This document shows positions 35,913 through 48,177 of a DNA stretch of 64,000 bases, piece by piece. The stretch is taken from positions 1,116,001 through 1,180,000 of the forward strand of contig JANFAH010000007.1 of the NCBI GenBank assembly GCA_024663395.1. Direction: 5' to 3'. The notes under the pieces were generated by a model, which did no database searches, was not told where the DNA came from, and saw nothing but the letters and a program-made list of their open reading frames with translations. Numbering within the stretch: position 1 is the first letter of the stretch; every line of letters begins with the position of its first letter. The translations under genes were made by a program, and so were the position numbers. Origin of the DNA: Pisolithus tinctorius (Eukaryota; Basidiomycota; Agaricomycetes; Boletales; Pisolithaceae).

Positions 35913-37771
35913 TCAAACGGATGATGCCTTTGCCACTACAGCTTTCTCAAGGTCTGCGGCGATGCATCCCGCCGCAGCGCCAGCAACTTGCAGGCGCTTC
36001 CTTTTCCATGCGGGTACGAAATCGACCTTCTTCAAAAATAGGACGGCGATGGCATATATGACCCCAAAACAGACGGCAGGGATGGTTCCAAAATGGTACG
36101 CCCTCACAAGAGCACTCGTTATCTCATCCTCGTACTGGGGCCACATCCCCGCAGCTGCGCCATCCGCCAATCCCAGTCCTTGGTCGATCAGACTTTGTGG
36201 CACTACGCCACCCCGCTCTAGAGCTGTAGTGAAACTCGTTTCAAACACCGCGGTAAGAAGCGCGGTCGCAAAAGTTCCTCCGAGAGTGCGGAGGAAGGAC
36301 AGAAACCCGCTGATGCCGGCAACCTGGTGCGGCTGAACAGACATAGGTCCGACTACAAGAGAAGGTTGGTAAAGAAGCCCTGATGCCACACCGGTTATGA
36401 CCGAAATACCGATAGTCTGCGATGCAGGCGTGTCGCGCCCGACAAGGAACATGAGTCCGCTCCCCAGCGCATAAAGCGCACCACCGACAGCCCCAATGAG
36501 ACGGACCTGGCCTGTCTGAGAGAGGATGTTCGCGCCAACAACGGAGGACACGCCAAGAGTCAGGATGAGTCCGAACATTTGAAGCCCGGAGGTGACGAGG
36601 CTGGAACCCTTGACGTCGATGAAGTAGCGAGGAAGGAAGAAGACGGCACCAAAATAACCAGCTCCGGTGAGGAAATTGATGAGGCAAGTGACTGGGATAT
36701 TTGGAATGGAGAATAAACGCATATCGACGACGGGTTGCTTCGCCACTTTGAGCTCGTAACAGGCGAACACGGGAATGAGAAGGCCGCCCAGAATGAAGAG
36801 GACGATAATAGGTGCGGACTGGTTCAACTAGTACGTAACACCCCCAGTGATTATGAACAAAACTACTTACATTCCACGGGAATATTTTATTCCCCAACTC
36901 GATAGCGACGCATATCATGCTTGAGATCGCGACAGCAAGAATGCATCCAATGTAATCAACTTCCCTGAGCTGTCCAAGAAGACCAACGCTCTGCTTCCTG
37001 TGGGGCACAGGATACCGCATGGCGGTTAAGGCGACCAGCATGGTGACCCCGATGAGTATCAGTGTCGTCCAAAAGATCCATCTCCAACTGGTGTCTACAG
37101 AGAAGATAGCGCCGAGGACGGGCCCGATGGCCAGACCGATTGCTGACGACATATTCAAGAAGCCGAGCCATAAGCCACGCGTGTCTGGGGTTGTGAGATC
37201 GAGAATGACGATAACGGCCACGGATTGCCGACCCGCAGCGCCTATTCCTTGTAGGACACGAGCGCCAATCAGGGAGATCATGGACTACAAGATCGAGTAA
37301 TAAAAAAACCGATATGCGAGAGGGGAACAGTATGGTTACCTGCGCGGATGCACACCAGAGAGTACCGACAGCAAATATGAACATTGTGCCGTTGAAGACC
37401 TGAGAGCGACCAAAGATATCGCTGAACCGTCCGAGTAGGGTCTGTGTGACAGTGAATCCAAGGAGATATGCAGTCGCGATCCAGTTCTGGTTTTGGGAGT
37501 CACCGAAATCTGCACCGATGGTGTGCATAGCAGTGGTAGCGGTGGTTTCGTTGAAATAAGCTGTGAAATTTCCCAACCAAATGCACACCATAATTAGGAA
37601 AAATCTAGTGGGTGAGACGGCGACGGCAGGTTGTTGGCTGCTGGGGGAACCATGGGTTTCATTGACCGAGGATGAACCATCAGGTAGAACAGGAGAGTCA
37701 GACGTCGTACGGCCCGGCGTAAGGGCGTCCGCGCTGTCACCGACGGAAACACAATGGGAGTCAGAGGACAT
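35913..37771 (-). CDS. MFS transporter, 14-TM drug:H+ antiporter (DHA2-like) type
   Basis: A proton-coupled exporter of the major facilitator superfamily, expected in the plasma membrane. After a hydrophilic Ser-rich N-terminus (MSSDSHCVSVGDSADALTPG) the first helix reads RFFLIMVCIWLGNFTAYF. Motif A follows (LGRFSDIFGRSQVFNG), then the helix 4-5 region (RVLQGIGAAGRQSVAVIVIL, TPDTRGLWLGFLN, IGLAIGPVLGAIF). The C-terminal half has clear helices (IIVLFILGGLLIPVF, FLTGAGYFGAVFFLPRYFI, LMFGL-type and VICFGVIYAIAVLFL-like segments). About 560 residues and two or three introns; 14 helices are expected from the family but were not modelled. The start at 37771 is preferred over 37786. The substrate cannot be told. 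Its neighbour on the left is the hydantoinase/DUF917 gene, convergent. Confidence 0.88.
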
Positions 37772-39412
37772 GGCCCAGGGTGTCAACAGGGAGATCCAAT
37801 GGCAGGGTCCATGTATTTATGCGCCGCAAGACCCTCTGCCGATCCGCCGAAGAATTTGCTCTATGCTTGGGGATACCTTCGTTAGGCCATGCGGATCATC
37901 GTCAGAGAGCGGACATAGTCTTCAGGGAAGGTCAACGAGCCTGGGCTGCAGAAATAACCGTGTCGGTCAGTCGGCCACTGTCACAATCACCATATCGCTG
38001 GTGGCAAAACACCTTGCCCAAATCCTGCGGCCATTTCGTCGGCGTACAACTGCCAAGTATTGTGGTCACAGTGACAGTACGTTACCCTGAATATGATACG
38101 TAGAGGTTAGGGTGTTCCACATGTGCTTCAAGTGGTGCGGGAAAATAATAGGAACTTGGCCCTAAAAATACCGGCCGTGTCATCTCTGTCGCTGCAACTC
38201 AGTACTTCTGGATAGCATCTCATGACGACTCGCCGTGTAGGTGGATCGCGGTTTCCCCTACCTGCAAGTATTTGAGCATGTTGCGTGATCTCGTCTCTCC
38301 GCCGCGTCCTCGCCATTCGCGAGGCATGCTTCGGAAAGTTACTTGTCTCCGCAATAATGAAGAAGTCCAGTTTAACGGCATTGGTAGCATAGTTCCCTCG
38401 GTCAGGGTCGCAAAGCCACCACACTGCGGGCGAACTTGGTGAAATTTGAATTTAGAACGCTGGCAGCCGTGGTGAGTGCAAACAAATTTTGGCCCGTCTG
38501 TCGATGTATTCCAGTGGGAGTACCTGGTGATTTCCTCTCGTTGCCTAGGCACTACGTTCTCACCGGCCGGGCCAGAAGTTTGGACGGTCTATATACTAGG
38601 GGGAAAACACTTTATCTTTGATTAGCTTACTAATGGTAGGCCCATCTAATAAGTAGTCGGTAATGAAGTCCCCCCTCTCAACGCTTGGGAAGAACATGGA
38701 GTCGGCCGACAGAACATTAATCTTCCTCAGATGAGGGAAAAAAGAAGACAGGAGAAACTAGAGAGAACTGAGATATGAAGTCGTTGGCCTCGAAGATACT
38801 GCAGAGTTCCGGCTCATGTTTGCCAAAGAAGTAACAGTGGTTTAGTTTCGAAGTGCATCAGAGCATCGAGACCCTCGAGAAGGCGAGGGTGGTGGCTACG
38901 CAGAACACCGCTCAGACGTTCATACATTGGGAAGAACTGTAATACTAGTGACCTTTCCTTGGATGTAGGCGATCACCCTGACCCATCACTCTCAGCATCC
39001 TGCATTCTATTCGGCTGGACTTTTCATCTCGTTCAAATCATTAAACTCAACTTGTCGCTAACACGACTGTCTACCAGCGCATGGATGCATGGATGGCATA
39101 CTATCCGACTGCTCCGTCCAGCCCCGAGCTCCCATTTCCATGTGGTGTTACCCAATGCCCCTCGTTAGCCAAGCACGCGATGATTTCTTATAAATGTTGA
39201 GAAGTGATATCATGCACGACATACTCTCTAGGTTCCTCGGCGGCCACACAGGTTCTTACAGTACTACCTCAATTGCCACGAACGCAATGTCCGCCATTTC
39301 GGTCCATTTTCCTCTGGCATCCGTTAACACGCTTTCAAGGAATCAATGACACAGATCACTTAAGTTGCCGGTCTGCATATGCGTGTAGATTAGAGCGGTA
39401 TGCAAGCGGGCC
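37772..39412. other. Intergenic, 1.6 kb, no supported gene
   Basis: Frames of 60-175 codons occur on both strands, including plus 37563-38090, which is antisense to the MFS start and so a shadow. None shows a domain or a convincing chain of spliceable exons. The right part is the 3' flank of the SEC24 gene. No repeats or transposon ends recognised. Confidence 0.4.
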
Positions 39413-42400
39413 CTACCACGGCGATCCACGGAGACTTGGTCCCCCAGATATCGAAATTCCTTGTGTTAGCTATAAACCACGGCCGTAAGCACCCCAATAA
39501 CAGCACGAAAGGAAAAAGGGATGGAACATACTGCAGTATTAATTTGCTTGTGCACGAGACAGAGATCTAGAGCCACGGAGAAGAATGCATCTCGGCAACT
39601 ACCCAGAGAAGAAGAAGACGTACAATCCAAATATGACATAGCCCCATTGTTCTGGTCCTCAACCAGCATATCACTAAATTCGATCTCCACGCCATCCATA
39701 TTTTGCCTGGCAAGCAGCATCTGAGGGACATATCCCCGTTGACTGTATCGATGCGACAGAATGTTGTGGACTTGTTGGGAAAGGCGGGTGTTTAGAACAG
39801 GGAGGTGGGTCTTATCCGCAACGACAATCAACTGAGAACAGTCCGGTCCGCACGACAGAACGTACCATATTCGAGTTCAACGCAAGGAGGTCCTGAACGC
39901 CAAATAATTCATCAAGTACCTGCCGTGACACCCCGGAGCCAACCCAAAAAATCATGTACTCCTCGTTATCTGCACAACTCCGTCAGTTCGATTACGCATC
40001 CATCAACCATTACACATTCATCAATCCTGCCACATTCATCCACCCAACTCAACATAACCGTGCATCGTAATCACATTCAGAATTAGCCAGTACGCACCGA
40101 TAAGATACACCCCCCTCGCTTCCATATACATATGACTATTCCCCATAAGGGACGGAAACGCAATACGTCCCGTCGTATCATTTGGTAACGCAATAGTTTC
40201 CTCGAGGTCGTGAAGTGCGAGCAGGCGGGGATAGAGGTGCTGCATCGTACTGCGAACGCCCATAGAAAGGATCTTACGTGCATAGTAATTGCGGACATCC
40301 GCGGAAACCGTGCGACCTACGATGAATTCTCGTATGAGTTCTACGGGACCGACGCGAGGAAGCCGCCGATGAAGAAGTGAAAATGATGGGAATGCACTCC
40401 ACCTTTAAGAGGCTTGGTTTTGGTTATGGCGAGAGAGTAAACCGGCAGGCACCTGAATGCTTCAGGAATAATCAACTGAATGATGTTTCAGGAGATGAGA
40501 GCAATGAAGATAAAGTAACTGGTTGCACCTGTGACGCAACAGTGCCAGCTGCACAATTCCGCCTGTATCCGAGCAATATCGATGAACACTTCTCCGTCAG
40601 TTCCTCTCGTATCTGCGCCGTACGGCGAGATGATAGGTTCGTCATCGCTGACACAAAATCATAAGGCGCAGTCGAAATATCGCCATTTGAACATGGAGAA
40701 TGGATCACACCTACCCTGCCGTGCAAGATGACACACCGTAGCATCCATATCTGCATATCGAAACACGTTCCCTGCAAGCGACACAACCTGGAGTGCTAGA
40801 TTGCACGTCCGGACACGTCGTTTCCCGTCAGTTGTCGTATACAAGAGGGCACACTGCAAGTAGGCATATTGCCGCTCGTCCAGTGTTCGTGTGTGCTCAA
40901 ATGATGCCGAGAACGCTTTGTCAGCGTCCCATACACCTACTTCAATATCGGTCAGCGAACGTTCATGGAAATTTCCGTAATATTTAGATATTTGGAGGCC
41001 TGGAGAGCATCATAGCGTAAGTGGGATATACAAACCAAATGAACGTGACGAATCTACCATGAGAACATCGGATGCGCATGACGGAATTATAGACTGTCGT
41101 CCGTGTGACTAGCCTCCTGAGCTGAGATGCCAATACAATCCGGTCTCGGGACGGTTTGAACCTGGGGTGAAAATACATTTCTCCACCGGTCATGGAGGAA
41201 GCGATCCCTGTACGCATCATACAACTCGGTTAAAGGGTAAACGCACATATAAATGATCAGTAAACTCGCACCGATGGAACCAATATCAATCGTCTTGCTC
41301 ATTCCCAAAAACATGCTTATACCAATGCCTTCCTCAGCACACTCCTCAGCGACATCGCGCCAGACACGATCCCGTGGAAGGAACAACGTGGTCTCCTTTT
41401 CTGTACCGTACACCCCGCTTTCGTCAGTCAACGGATCCAGTGCACCAGGCCCAACAGTTGGCATGGTGCTTTGGAATACCACGACATGACCCCCCATCCC
41501 GGCCTACTTGCCAGTAATTAGGAATATCAATTCTGAATACCATGGTTTACTTACTAAGGATGCAAGCCCTGCGATCAGCGCTGCGCCTAAGCTGGCCTCC
41601 CTTAGTGACGTCATACTGTTGCGTTCCGGCAAAGAGGTCAAGAGCCCTTCGATCACTGTTCTAGCCCAGCTCGTCAGGCCGACCACATAATCCATACCCG
41701 GGAGGATTGAACTTACCTTGATTCCCAGGGGTCAACGAACATCCCATCACGCAATGGCACGAAAATCTCGTCCAGATCCGCCAGTACGATCACACTAGCT
41801 TGTGGGAGGCTTGGCTGATAGACTTGTCATAACTGCTCGGGAAATTTCTGCGAGAAACGCTTACAGACAGGTTGTAAAAGTGCAACGTTCTGTCGAAAGT
41901 GAGAATGCCAATCCCACAACCTCGCGGAAAGCAAGGGTCAAATGACGTTCCGTCTATTGCCTCTCCTCCATAGAGAATATCCAAGAGTGTATCGCAAGCG
42001 GATTTGAGTAGTCCTGATTCAACTGCTTCAAAAGAAATATCAAATGCAAAAAGGTAGTTCATCGGCTGAGGTTTTCGAGCAGTAGTCGGTGGAAGATCCA
42101 TAGAGAAATATGTAGGCGTCAACTTGGGTAACGGGGGTGGAGCCCAGTAGTCTTCAGAATCGACGACAAAATCAACCGTGCCCTTGTTCAACTCGGGTCG
42201 GTTCGCATGGTCCACCCGCATGAAGTTGGCATCCATGTTACAGAAGTATTCCGGAGAAACTTTGACATTATGAATGGTTGGGCAGTGAAAATAGAAGAGA
42301 AACACTAACGCACCTTCAGTTTCGTGTCCACAAAGGTTACACTTCCACCTGCTACCCCCGGCCGTCCAAACACACCAAGGGTTGATATACCCTCTACACT

Positions 42401-42985
42401 GAGCACAACGAGGAGGGCCACTTTCGCCACAATCGACCAGAGGAACAGGTTCCTCTCGTGGATCCAGATCTGCCAACGGTTGTACTACCACTGCGAGGGG
42501 AATTTCGCATTCTCTTGTTAAATGTGCAGAACTTGGGACATTCCAAGTCGTGACTCGCATGTATTTTGGATTCGAATTACCTGAAGTATTACGATAAGCT
42601 CCTCGTGCTGCAATGTAATCTCGGATGGACGTCTTAATACACGTCGCGCCCACCCATTACAGTATATAATGCAACGCACGTAACACTGCGTGCGGGAAGC
42701 TCACCTTGATCGAAGGCAACGAAGTCCGTTGTAGACAATGGTGGGTTGTTTCCTGGAAGTGTCATATACATTTGTGACTCCCATGCTTCCTTGTCTGCTT
42801 CTATTGCATCTACCGGAGACGGAATTTGGCTGGGATCTATGCGGGCGCGAAGACCTGCCTCATATTTGATTGATGCTTATCTTTTGACGTGGCACACGTA
42901 GTAGAGACTAACCTTTATAAGGCTCTCCTGCACTGTGCGGGGGTTGTGGTATATGTTGATATTGTGGGGTCATGGACGAGTACAT
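39413..42985 (-). CDS. SEC24: SEC24-family COPII cargo adaptor
   Basis: Sec24 pairs with Sec23 in the inner COPII coat and selects cargo leaving the ER. From the start at 42985 ([16 protein letters not shown]) the exons read a zinc-finger region ([15 protein letters not shown], then [11 protein letters not shown]), the trunk ([54 protein letters not shown]), [34 protein letters not shown], the helical domain ([20 protein letters not shown]) and the gelsolin-like end ([20 protein letters not shown]), closing [15 protein letters not shown]. About ten introns are needed. The last exon, to the TAG at 39413-39415, assumes a 62-bp GT-AG intron; without it the frame would stop at 39466. The Pro/Gln-rich N-terminal extension common in Sec24 is short here, so an unseen 5' exon is possible. 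Confidence 0.85.
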
Positions 42986-43687
42986 ATTTCGAGTCTACGA
43001 GAATGGATGAGTCGGTTATCACGCGTTTGTACTAATATGTATCATCGAATCGTTCGGTCACTATTACTCGCGCACATGACTCGATACCAACTCGATTGTA
43101 CGAATATCTGAACCAATAAGTCGGCACTGTCTACTCCTGATAGCAGAGTTACATTGCTTTTGCCGCCATTTGCCCGGCAGAAAAACCACGAATTGAAGGA
43201 GCCTCTCGTCACGCCGGACGCAGGACGACAATGGGACCATTGGGGACCACTCCATCCTGGACCACCTCAAGGAGGGGGTGCGTCCAGGAATGCAGCGCCA
43301 TACTATTCTAGTAATTATCGGGCGAGCAGCGCATGCTCCATCTTCAACCGCCCAAATCCATTAGGCACTGACTGAGGTGGACTACCCGTCGCCTGTCTTC
43401 CAGCATTTACTTGGCCTTGGGGGCGCATGCATGCACATGACTTCATGTGGGCCACACTCAATGGATACCCAGGTATCTGTATGGACAGTTGAACAAAAAA
43501 AAGTTGAGACTTCAACTGTTCAGATTTTAGTGGTGGCAGGAACTTGTATGTTGAGTTTATCTCTCTCATGGTAACCTGTTGGGCTGGGTCTAGGATCTGC
43601 CGGAACCCATGCATCGTGGAAAATGGTGCATTGAAAGGGCCAATTTCCAGATTGCGTACGACCACAAGTAACCTGGAAAGCCATAGG
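42986..43687. other. Divergent intergenic region between SEC24 and the AIM9-like gene
   Basis: Two overlapping frames exist, 43154-43375 plus and 43315-43887 minus. The minus one runs antisense into the AIM9-like N-terminus and has no domain, so I treat both as chance frames. The region should hold both promoters. A missing 5' exon of SEC24 could lie here but I could not define one. Confidence 0.35.
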
Positions 43688-45577
43688 ATGACTGACGACG
43701 TCGTAGGCGACTGGAGGAAGTGGCTCGTCTTCAATTTGCTACTAGTGTCGATCTTTCCGCCTCTGTGCCGACCTCTCTCGCTGCGTTCAGCATATCTTTC
43801 CTCAATCTCTAACTTCACTCGGACCTGTTGGCAACTGCCAAGTCGTGCATTCTCAAGCGTGTCAGACTCTCCTGATGATCTCTTCAACTATTCATCAGGA
43901 CGCTGGCTGTAAGTCTTATACATGTTGTTCTCTGGCGTGTACGCCTAATATGTAATCTCGCACATTCAGCGTCCATGATGATCTTCGCCTCGCAGAGCGC
44001 AGACGTGAGTTCGACGTCGACGAGCTTTGTCGACTTGCGGCGCAGTCTGTTGGTCGGAGTTCTCAAGCTATCGACACATTTGTGAAGCTCACCGAGGGCT
44101 ACTTCAACCGGACTTATCACTATGCATGGCGGCTTCGAGATGGTAGCCCGCATCCCGTACCCCGTCACGGTTTACAAGTTCTATGCTATCGCTAGTGAAG
44201 TGGCCACAATGCGTTTCCTCCGTTCCTCTGGGCTGCCTGTTCTTGAGGTTTACGATTACTCTCCTTCGTCGGACAACGTTGCGAAGACGGAATATATTTT
44301 CATGGAGTTTATGAGAAGTACGAAGCTCAGTGACGTGTGGCTGGAGCTGGAGGAACCGGATATCGTTTCGGCGTTGCGTCATCTTGCTCTACTCGAGTCT
44401 CGTATGATATCGATTCCTTTTCCGGCTGGTGGAAGCCTCTACTATACCAACGAGCTGGAGAAGGTGGCGGGGAGGACGTGCGTCCTGCTCAACGACGAGC
44501 GCTTCTGCGTCGGTCCTGATGCCGGGCTGCGTATGTGGTTCGGAAGGAGGTTGCAGCTCGACGTGGACAGGGGACCATGTGCGCCACTCTCTGCCTTTCT
44601 TTTGTTGCACTTTCTGGAACTAATCGATACTACAGACGAAATCGCCGAGGCAGCACTCGTAGCAACAGCTCGCAAGGAACTGATGCATCTGGAACAGTTC
44701 GGTCGACCGCTACTACCGTTCCGGCGTGAAAGAAGGGAGGCTTACGGGTACAAGGAGCAGTCACCGTCGGACCACATCAAGAATTTCGAACGCTACCTTC
44801 TCATCGCATCCCGCTCGTCTTAAGAACTCAGCCCTCCGTCATTTCCGTATCTGCCGTCCCGATCTCCAGCCGAGCAACGTCATCGTGTCGACGTCGTCAG
44901 ACTCTAACCAGTTGAAAATCGTGGGCCTGCTCGACTGGCAACACGCCTCGATCCTACCCGCGCTTCTCCTCGCTGGTATACCAGGTCGCTCGCAGAACTA
45001 CGATGACCCGGTCTCGCAGGTTCTCATCCCACCCTCACCACCGGCGAACATGGACGAGCTGGACCAATCCGAGCAGAGCCACGCGTTGGGACTCTGCCAC
45101 CGCCGTCTCGTCCACTTCCACTACTTCAAGAACACGGAAGAGTACAACAAGCTCCATCACGATGCGTTGTCGGACCCCGCGTCCATGTTCATCTGCGGCC
45201 TTTTCGACCAAGCCGGTGCTCCATGGGAGGGTGAGACTCGCGCGCTGAAGACTACGCTGCTAGAGGCAATGGAGATATGGGGGAGACTTACGGGGGAAGG
45301 TGTGCCGTGTCCAGTGGCGTTCGAACCCGATGATCTACCCAAGACGAAGGAGCTGAGCGCAAAGCTGCAAGTAGCGGATGAGAATTTTGAGGGGTGCCGA
45401 GGCATGGCTGGTTTTGAGACGGAGACTTGGGTGTCCAACGAACACTACGCGATGGCCATGGCCCTCGCCGAGCTGCTAAAGCTGAGGGTGTTGACAGAGA
45501 TCCCGGAGGAGGAAGTCCGAGCTAAGACTGAGGCGAATTGGTTCTTGAACGATATGGACGAAAAGGATCACATGTAA
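43688..45577 (+). pseudogene. AIM9/FMP29-like phosphotransferase-fold protein, disrupted by two frameshifts
   Basis: Fungal AIM9-type proteins have an aminoglycoside-phosphotransferase/protein-kinase-like fold and are mitochondrial. The N-terminus looks like a mitochondrial presequence followed by FSSVSDSPDDLFNYSSGRWL, then after an intron VHDDLRLAERRREFDVDELC and FVKLTEGYFNR. Here (about 44112) the frame must shift to continue MHGGFEMVARIPYPVTV, ASEVATMRFLRSSGLPV and EYIFMEFMRSTKLSDVW. A second shift near 44818 is needed to reach LKNSALRHFRICRPDLQPSN and the metal-binding-type motif VGLLDWQHASILP. The rest is open to 45577 (NDMDEKDHM). HPDLQPSN-type residues are retained as RPDLQPSN. Each break fits one inserted or two lost bases. 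Good conservation between the breaks means recent inactivation or sequence errors; both fit. Confidence 0.65.
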
Positions 45578-45714
45578 TGAATCGATCGAAACATTCCAAG
45601 GCATGTCCAGTCGACCGCCCTCTTTATGCATGTTGACTTCACGCGACGCTTGTTTCGAATCGGGATGTGTGGAGTGCACGGCCTTGGAGATGTGGCCTTG
45701 GTCCATCCCACCGC

Positions 45715-46690
45715 GATGGACGCAGAAGTCGACAGTTCTGAGAATGATGAGTTGGAGCTAATGTCGCTGATGTGCCTTTCTCCATATCGCACAGTATCCT
45801 TGGTACGTGTCCTTTTATCCATTTGATCGCTATTCAATTCCAGTTTCAATGCAACAATGCTTCGCATTCCTTTCACTTATCACCTCGACTTCAACGCCGT
45901 CCCACGTCCATAATTTTTCCAGGTACTCCGCCAGGTGACACAGATAACGAGAGATTAAACGACTTTCTGTCTCTTGAGGGCGTGGTATGTCTAATCGTGT
46001 GTGTTGGAAAGCGCCTGCTTAAGACACCAACCAAAGGACGAATCGTACGAGCACCGTTAACTTGCCGACTACAACCTCTGTGAAATCCCCTCTGAGTTTC
46101 CGAGTCAACACCCATATCACAAGACTATATCTTCGACGTCCTCCCTCCTCTGCGGCCCTGTTGATTTTCGATCGCAAGTTCTGTCAAGCTGGGTTCGAAC
46201 TGGGTGCATGATTGGCAGCTTCAATAAGGTGAGATCCATCTTTCTGTCGCAATACATTCGTGCGAAGCTCAAGATACCCAGGAGCGGCGTATATCATACC
46301 TTACCGGCCTACAATATGGTACGTGTGGGCCCTCTCTTTGGCGTATATGTCGACAGTAACATCCCCATTCGCCATAACTGATAAATTACGGAAACCCAAG
46401 GTCTAATGGTACGAAAGGTGCCCAAGTTTGCACCTTGACATGTCAGCGGGCCAAGACACTTTACCTGTGTTGCCGCTCAAAAGCTCAAGGACCACCACCA
46501 TGACGCTAAACGGGAATATATGCAGAAAACGAGCAGTCACGTACTGCATCGCATTCTCCCGGGAGACCCGAGGGAGCGAAAAGAACATGTGTTCAAGACC
46601 TTATTCGGAAGGGAAGCGCGACGGGAGGCTCACCAAAGAATCTTGGAGCCAATGGAATACTTTGGGACACTTGATTGTATTGTATGTGCG
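45715..46690 (+). CDS. Possible multi-exon gene of unknown function
   Basis: Not recognised. Several open stretches with plausible splice ends lie in order on the plus strand: MDAEVDSSENDELELMSLMC (from 45717, donor GTACGT near 45803), a Pro/Thr-rich piece (LQRRPTSIIFPGTPPGDTDN), EIPSEFPSQHPYHKTIS up to a GTGAGA donor near 46224, ERRISYLTGLQY before a GTACGT donor near 46320, and a basic helical stretch KLKDHHHDAKREYMQKTSSH, then FKTLFGREARREAHQRILEP. The last piece looks clearly protein-like in composition. I cannot close one uninterrupted model or name a domain. It could be a divergent orphan gene or a decayed one. Confidence 0.3.
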
Positions 46691-47206
46691 ACACCAAACC
46701 CTACCAGTGTCGCATGGAACATGGCCGCTACTTGCGGTCGTCAATGGTGAGTACGTGAACATGGCACTGCTTGGGCAACGGCGAACTACGAAGTCCTTGC
46801 TTACATACCTACTTCAGTTCGATGCTTGGTACGTGGTATCCATAAACAGTGTGTCGAGATATATCATGACACGAATATATTCGCACTGTTATCTAATTTC
46901 CTCGCGGGAAGTGGGTAGTTCATCGGGACATCCGGTGGGTCCACAATTGTATATAATTCGTGAGTTCACGTACTCTATGGGTTACCCCAGAACGCAGCTT
47001 CATGCAGTGACGGCCAATTCTCTTGAACAAACATTGGAATGCGAAAGGGTAATCTGAACATGTATCGATGTAGTTGCACCCCATTAAGTGATGGAAGGTG
47101 CGCGACTCGAAAAAAAACAGGTTTTATCTGCACTGGAAGCCGAAAGGATAACCTGCGCTTTGTCAAAATTACCCGGTATAGCTGATCTTCTACCCCGAAG
47201 ACCTTA
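46691..47206. other. Unassigned sequence
   Basis: A longer plus-strand frame crosses here (46428-47057) but its composition is not protein-like and it is out of phase with the coding-like stretch just upstream. No motif or repeat seen. Confidence 0.3.
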
Positions 47207-47680
47207 GGTGGCTGCCAGCCGGGGTTCTCTCGTGCCGCATAGAGTCTGCCACGGTTATTCTCGCCTTACTTGTCTCCTCATCTTTTGCGGGGTCTTCCTC
47301 TGGGCGATACCTGCGTCGTCTCCCTGGGTCTTTCTTGACCCAGATGCACCCGCAGCTACTTTGCTAGCGTTAGTGTTCAAGCAGTCGAAGTCAAATTCAA
47401 CTCATCACCCTTTCATTGACCTTAACAATCTAAGAGTGCAAGGTTCCCTCGCACCGCGGTTCAGATCATAGAGGTTGTAGCAACCAACATGAATATTCGA
47501 CGGTCTCTATAGACACATTTGGTGTTGGCATTTCTTTCGGGTTGAACTGTAAGATCGTGGGCGGGGGTCCATACGGAGGCAAAGACGCCTACAACATAGT
47601 CACTGAGCTGTTGCTACCTTACGTTGGAGCAATTTCTGTTCTATCAGGTGAAACAACGTACCTAGTACCAGTCGAGTGAA
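47207..47680 (+). other. Coding-like fragment, unidentified
   Basis: One plus-strand frame at 47207-47471 lacks an ATG start and includes PASSPWVFLDPDAPAATLLA. A second, in another frame just downstream, reads SIDTFGVGISFGLNCKIVGG, GPYGGKDAYNIVTELLLPYV and GAISVLSGETTYLVPVE before its stop near 47680. The second piece has the look of a real C-terminal exon (ordered hydrophobic pattern, several glycines). I could not connect the two with convincing splice sites and I do not recognise a family. Either the last exons of an unknown gene or a relic. Confidence 0.3.
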
Positions 47681-48177
47681 CAGAGACGAAAACAAGATCC
47701 TCCAGTTGCCCGTAGTAAGTACTTGTTATCTGACCTCCGTAACTTCGATTAACCTATGCGCACGTTCAAAATTGCTTGCGCTCCGCTTGCATTGGGAAAG
47801 GTGTTGGTAGGCAGTCTAAAACCAGATAATCAGTGAGACTGCCTGAGGTATTGAAGTACATCTTGGGTAGGAACCGCCTTTGGCATAATGGTCACACACT
47901 AAGGCGGATCGCTTGAATAGCGAAGCCGAAAAGATAACAAACACTAGGTGACGTATTGTTTGGTGGGGGACGGGAGGCGTAGTTTTGATATCAATAGTGT
48001 ACAATCCACCAAAAAGACATCTATGTACATGTATCTACTTCCCACCTTAAGTATGCATAATGGGATTGCTACAAAGACTATATAACAGCGTCAATCAGAG
48101 AGCAGAAGCAACCGACGAAGCCGCAACACCACTTCGCGGTTTAGTCATTAAATCACTGGTTTGTGTGCTTGGTGCGG

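Noticed and set aside
36241..37281. Extension of the MFS frame past the intron (His/Ser/Arg-rich)
   Set aside because: Beyond the helix ending at KIFPWN the frame reads through an intron and then out of phase; the true continuation is LNQSAPIIVLFILGG in the next exon.
43315..43887. 190-codon minus-strand frame upstream of SEC24
   Set aside because: Overlaps the AIM9-like N-terminus on the other strand and shows no Sec24 or other motif; it could still hide a 5' exon, but I cannot support one.
46185..46215. GGTTCGAACTGGGTGC, tRNA T-loop-like
   Set aside because: No matching acceptor stem, D-arm or anticodon arm could be placed around it.
46428..47057. 209-codon plus-strand frame
   Set aside because: Protein-like sequence in this area is in a different phase (KLKDHHHDAKREY); this frame is Ser/Thr/Arg noise and crosses likely non-coding DNA.
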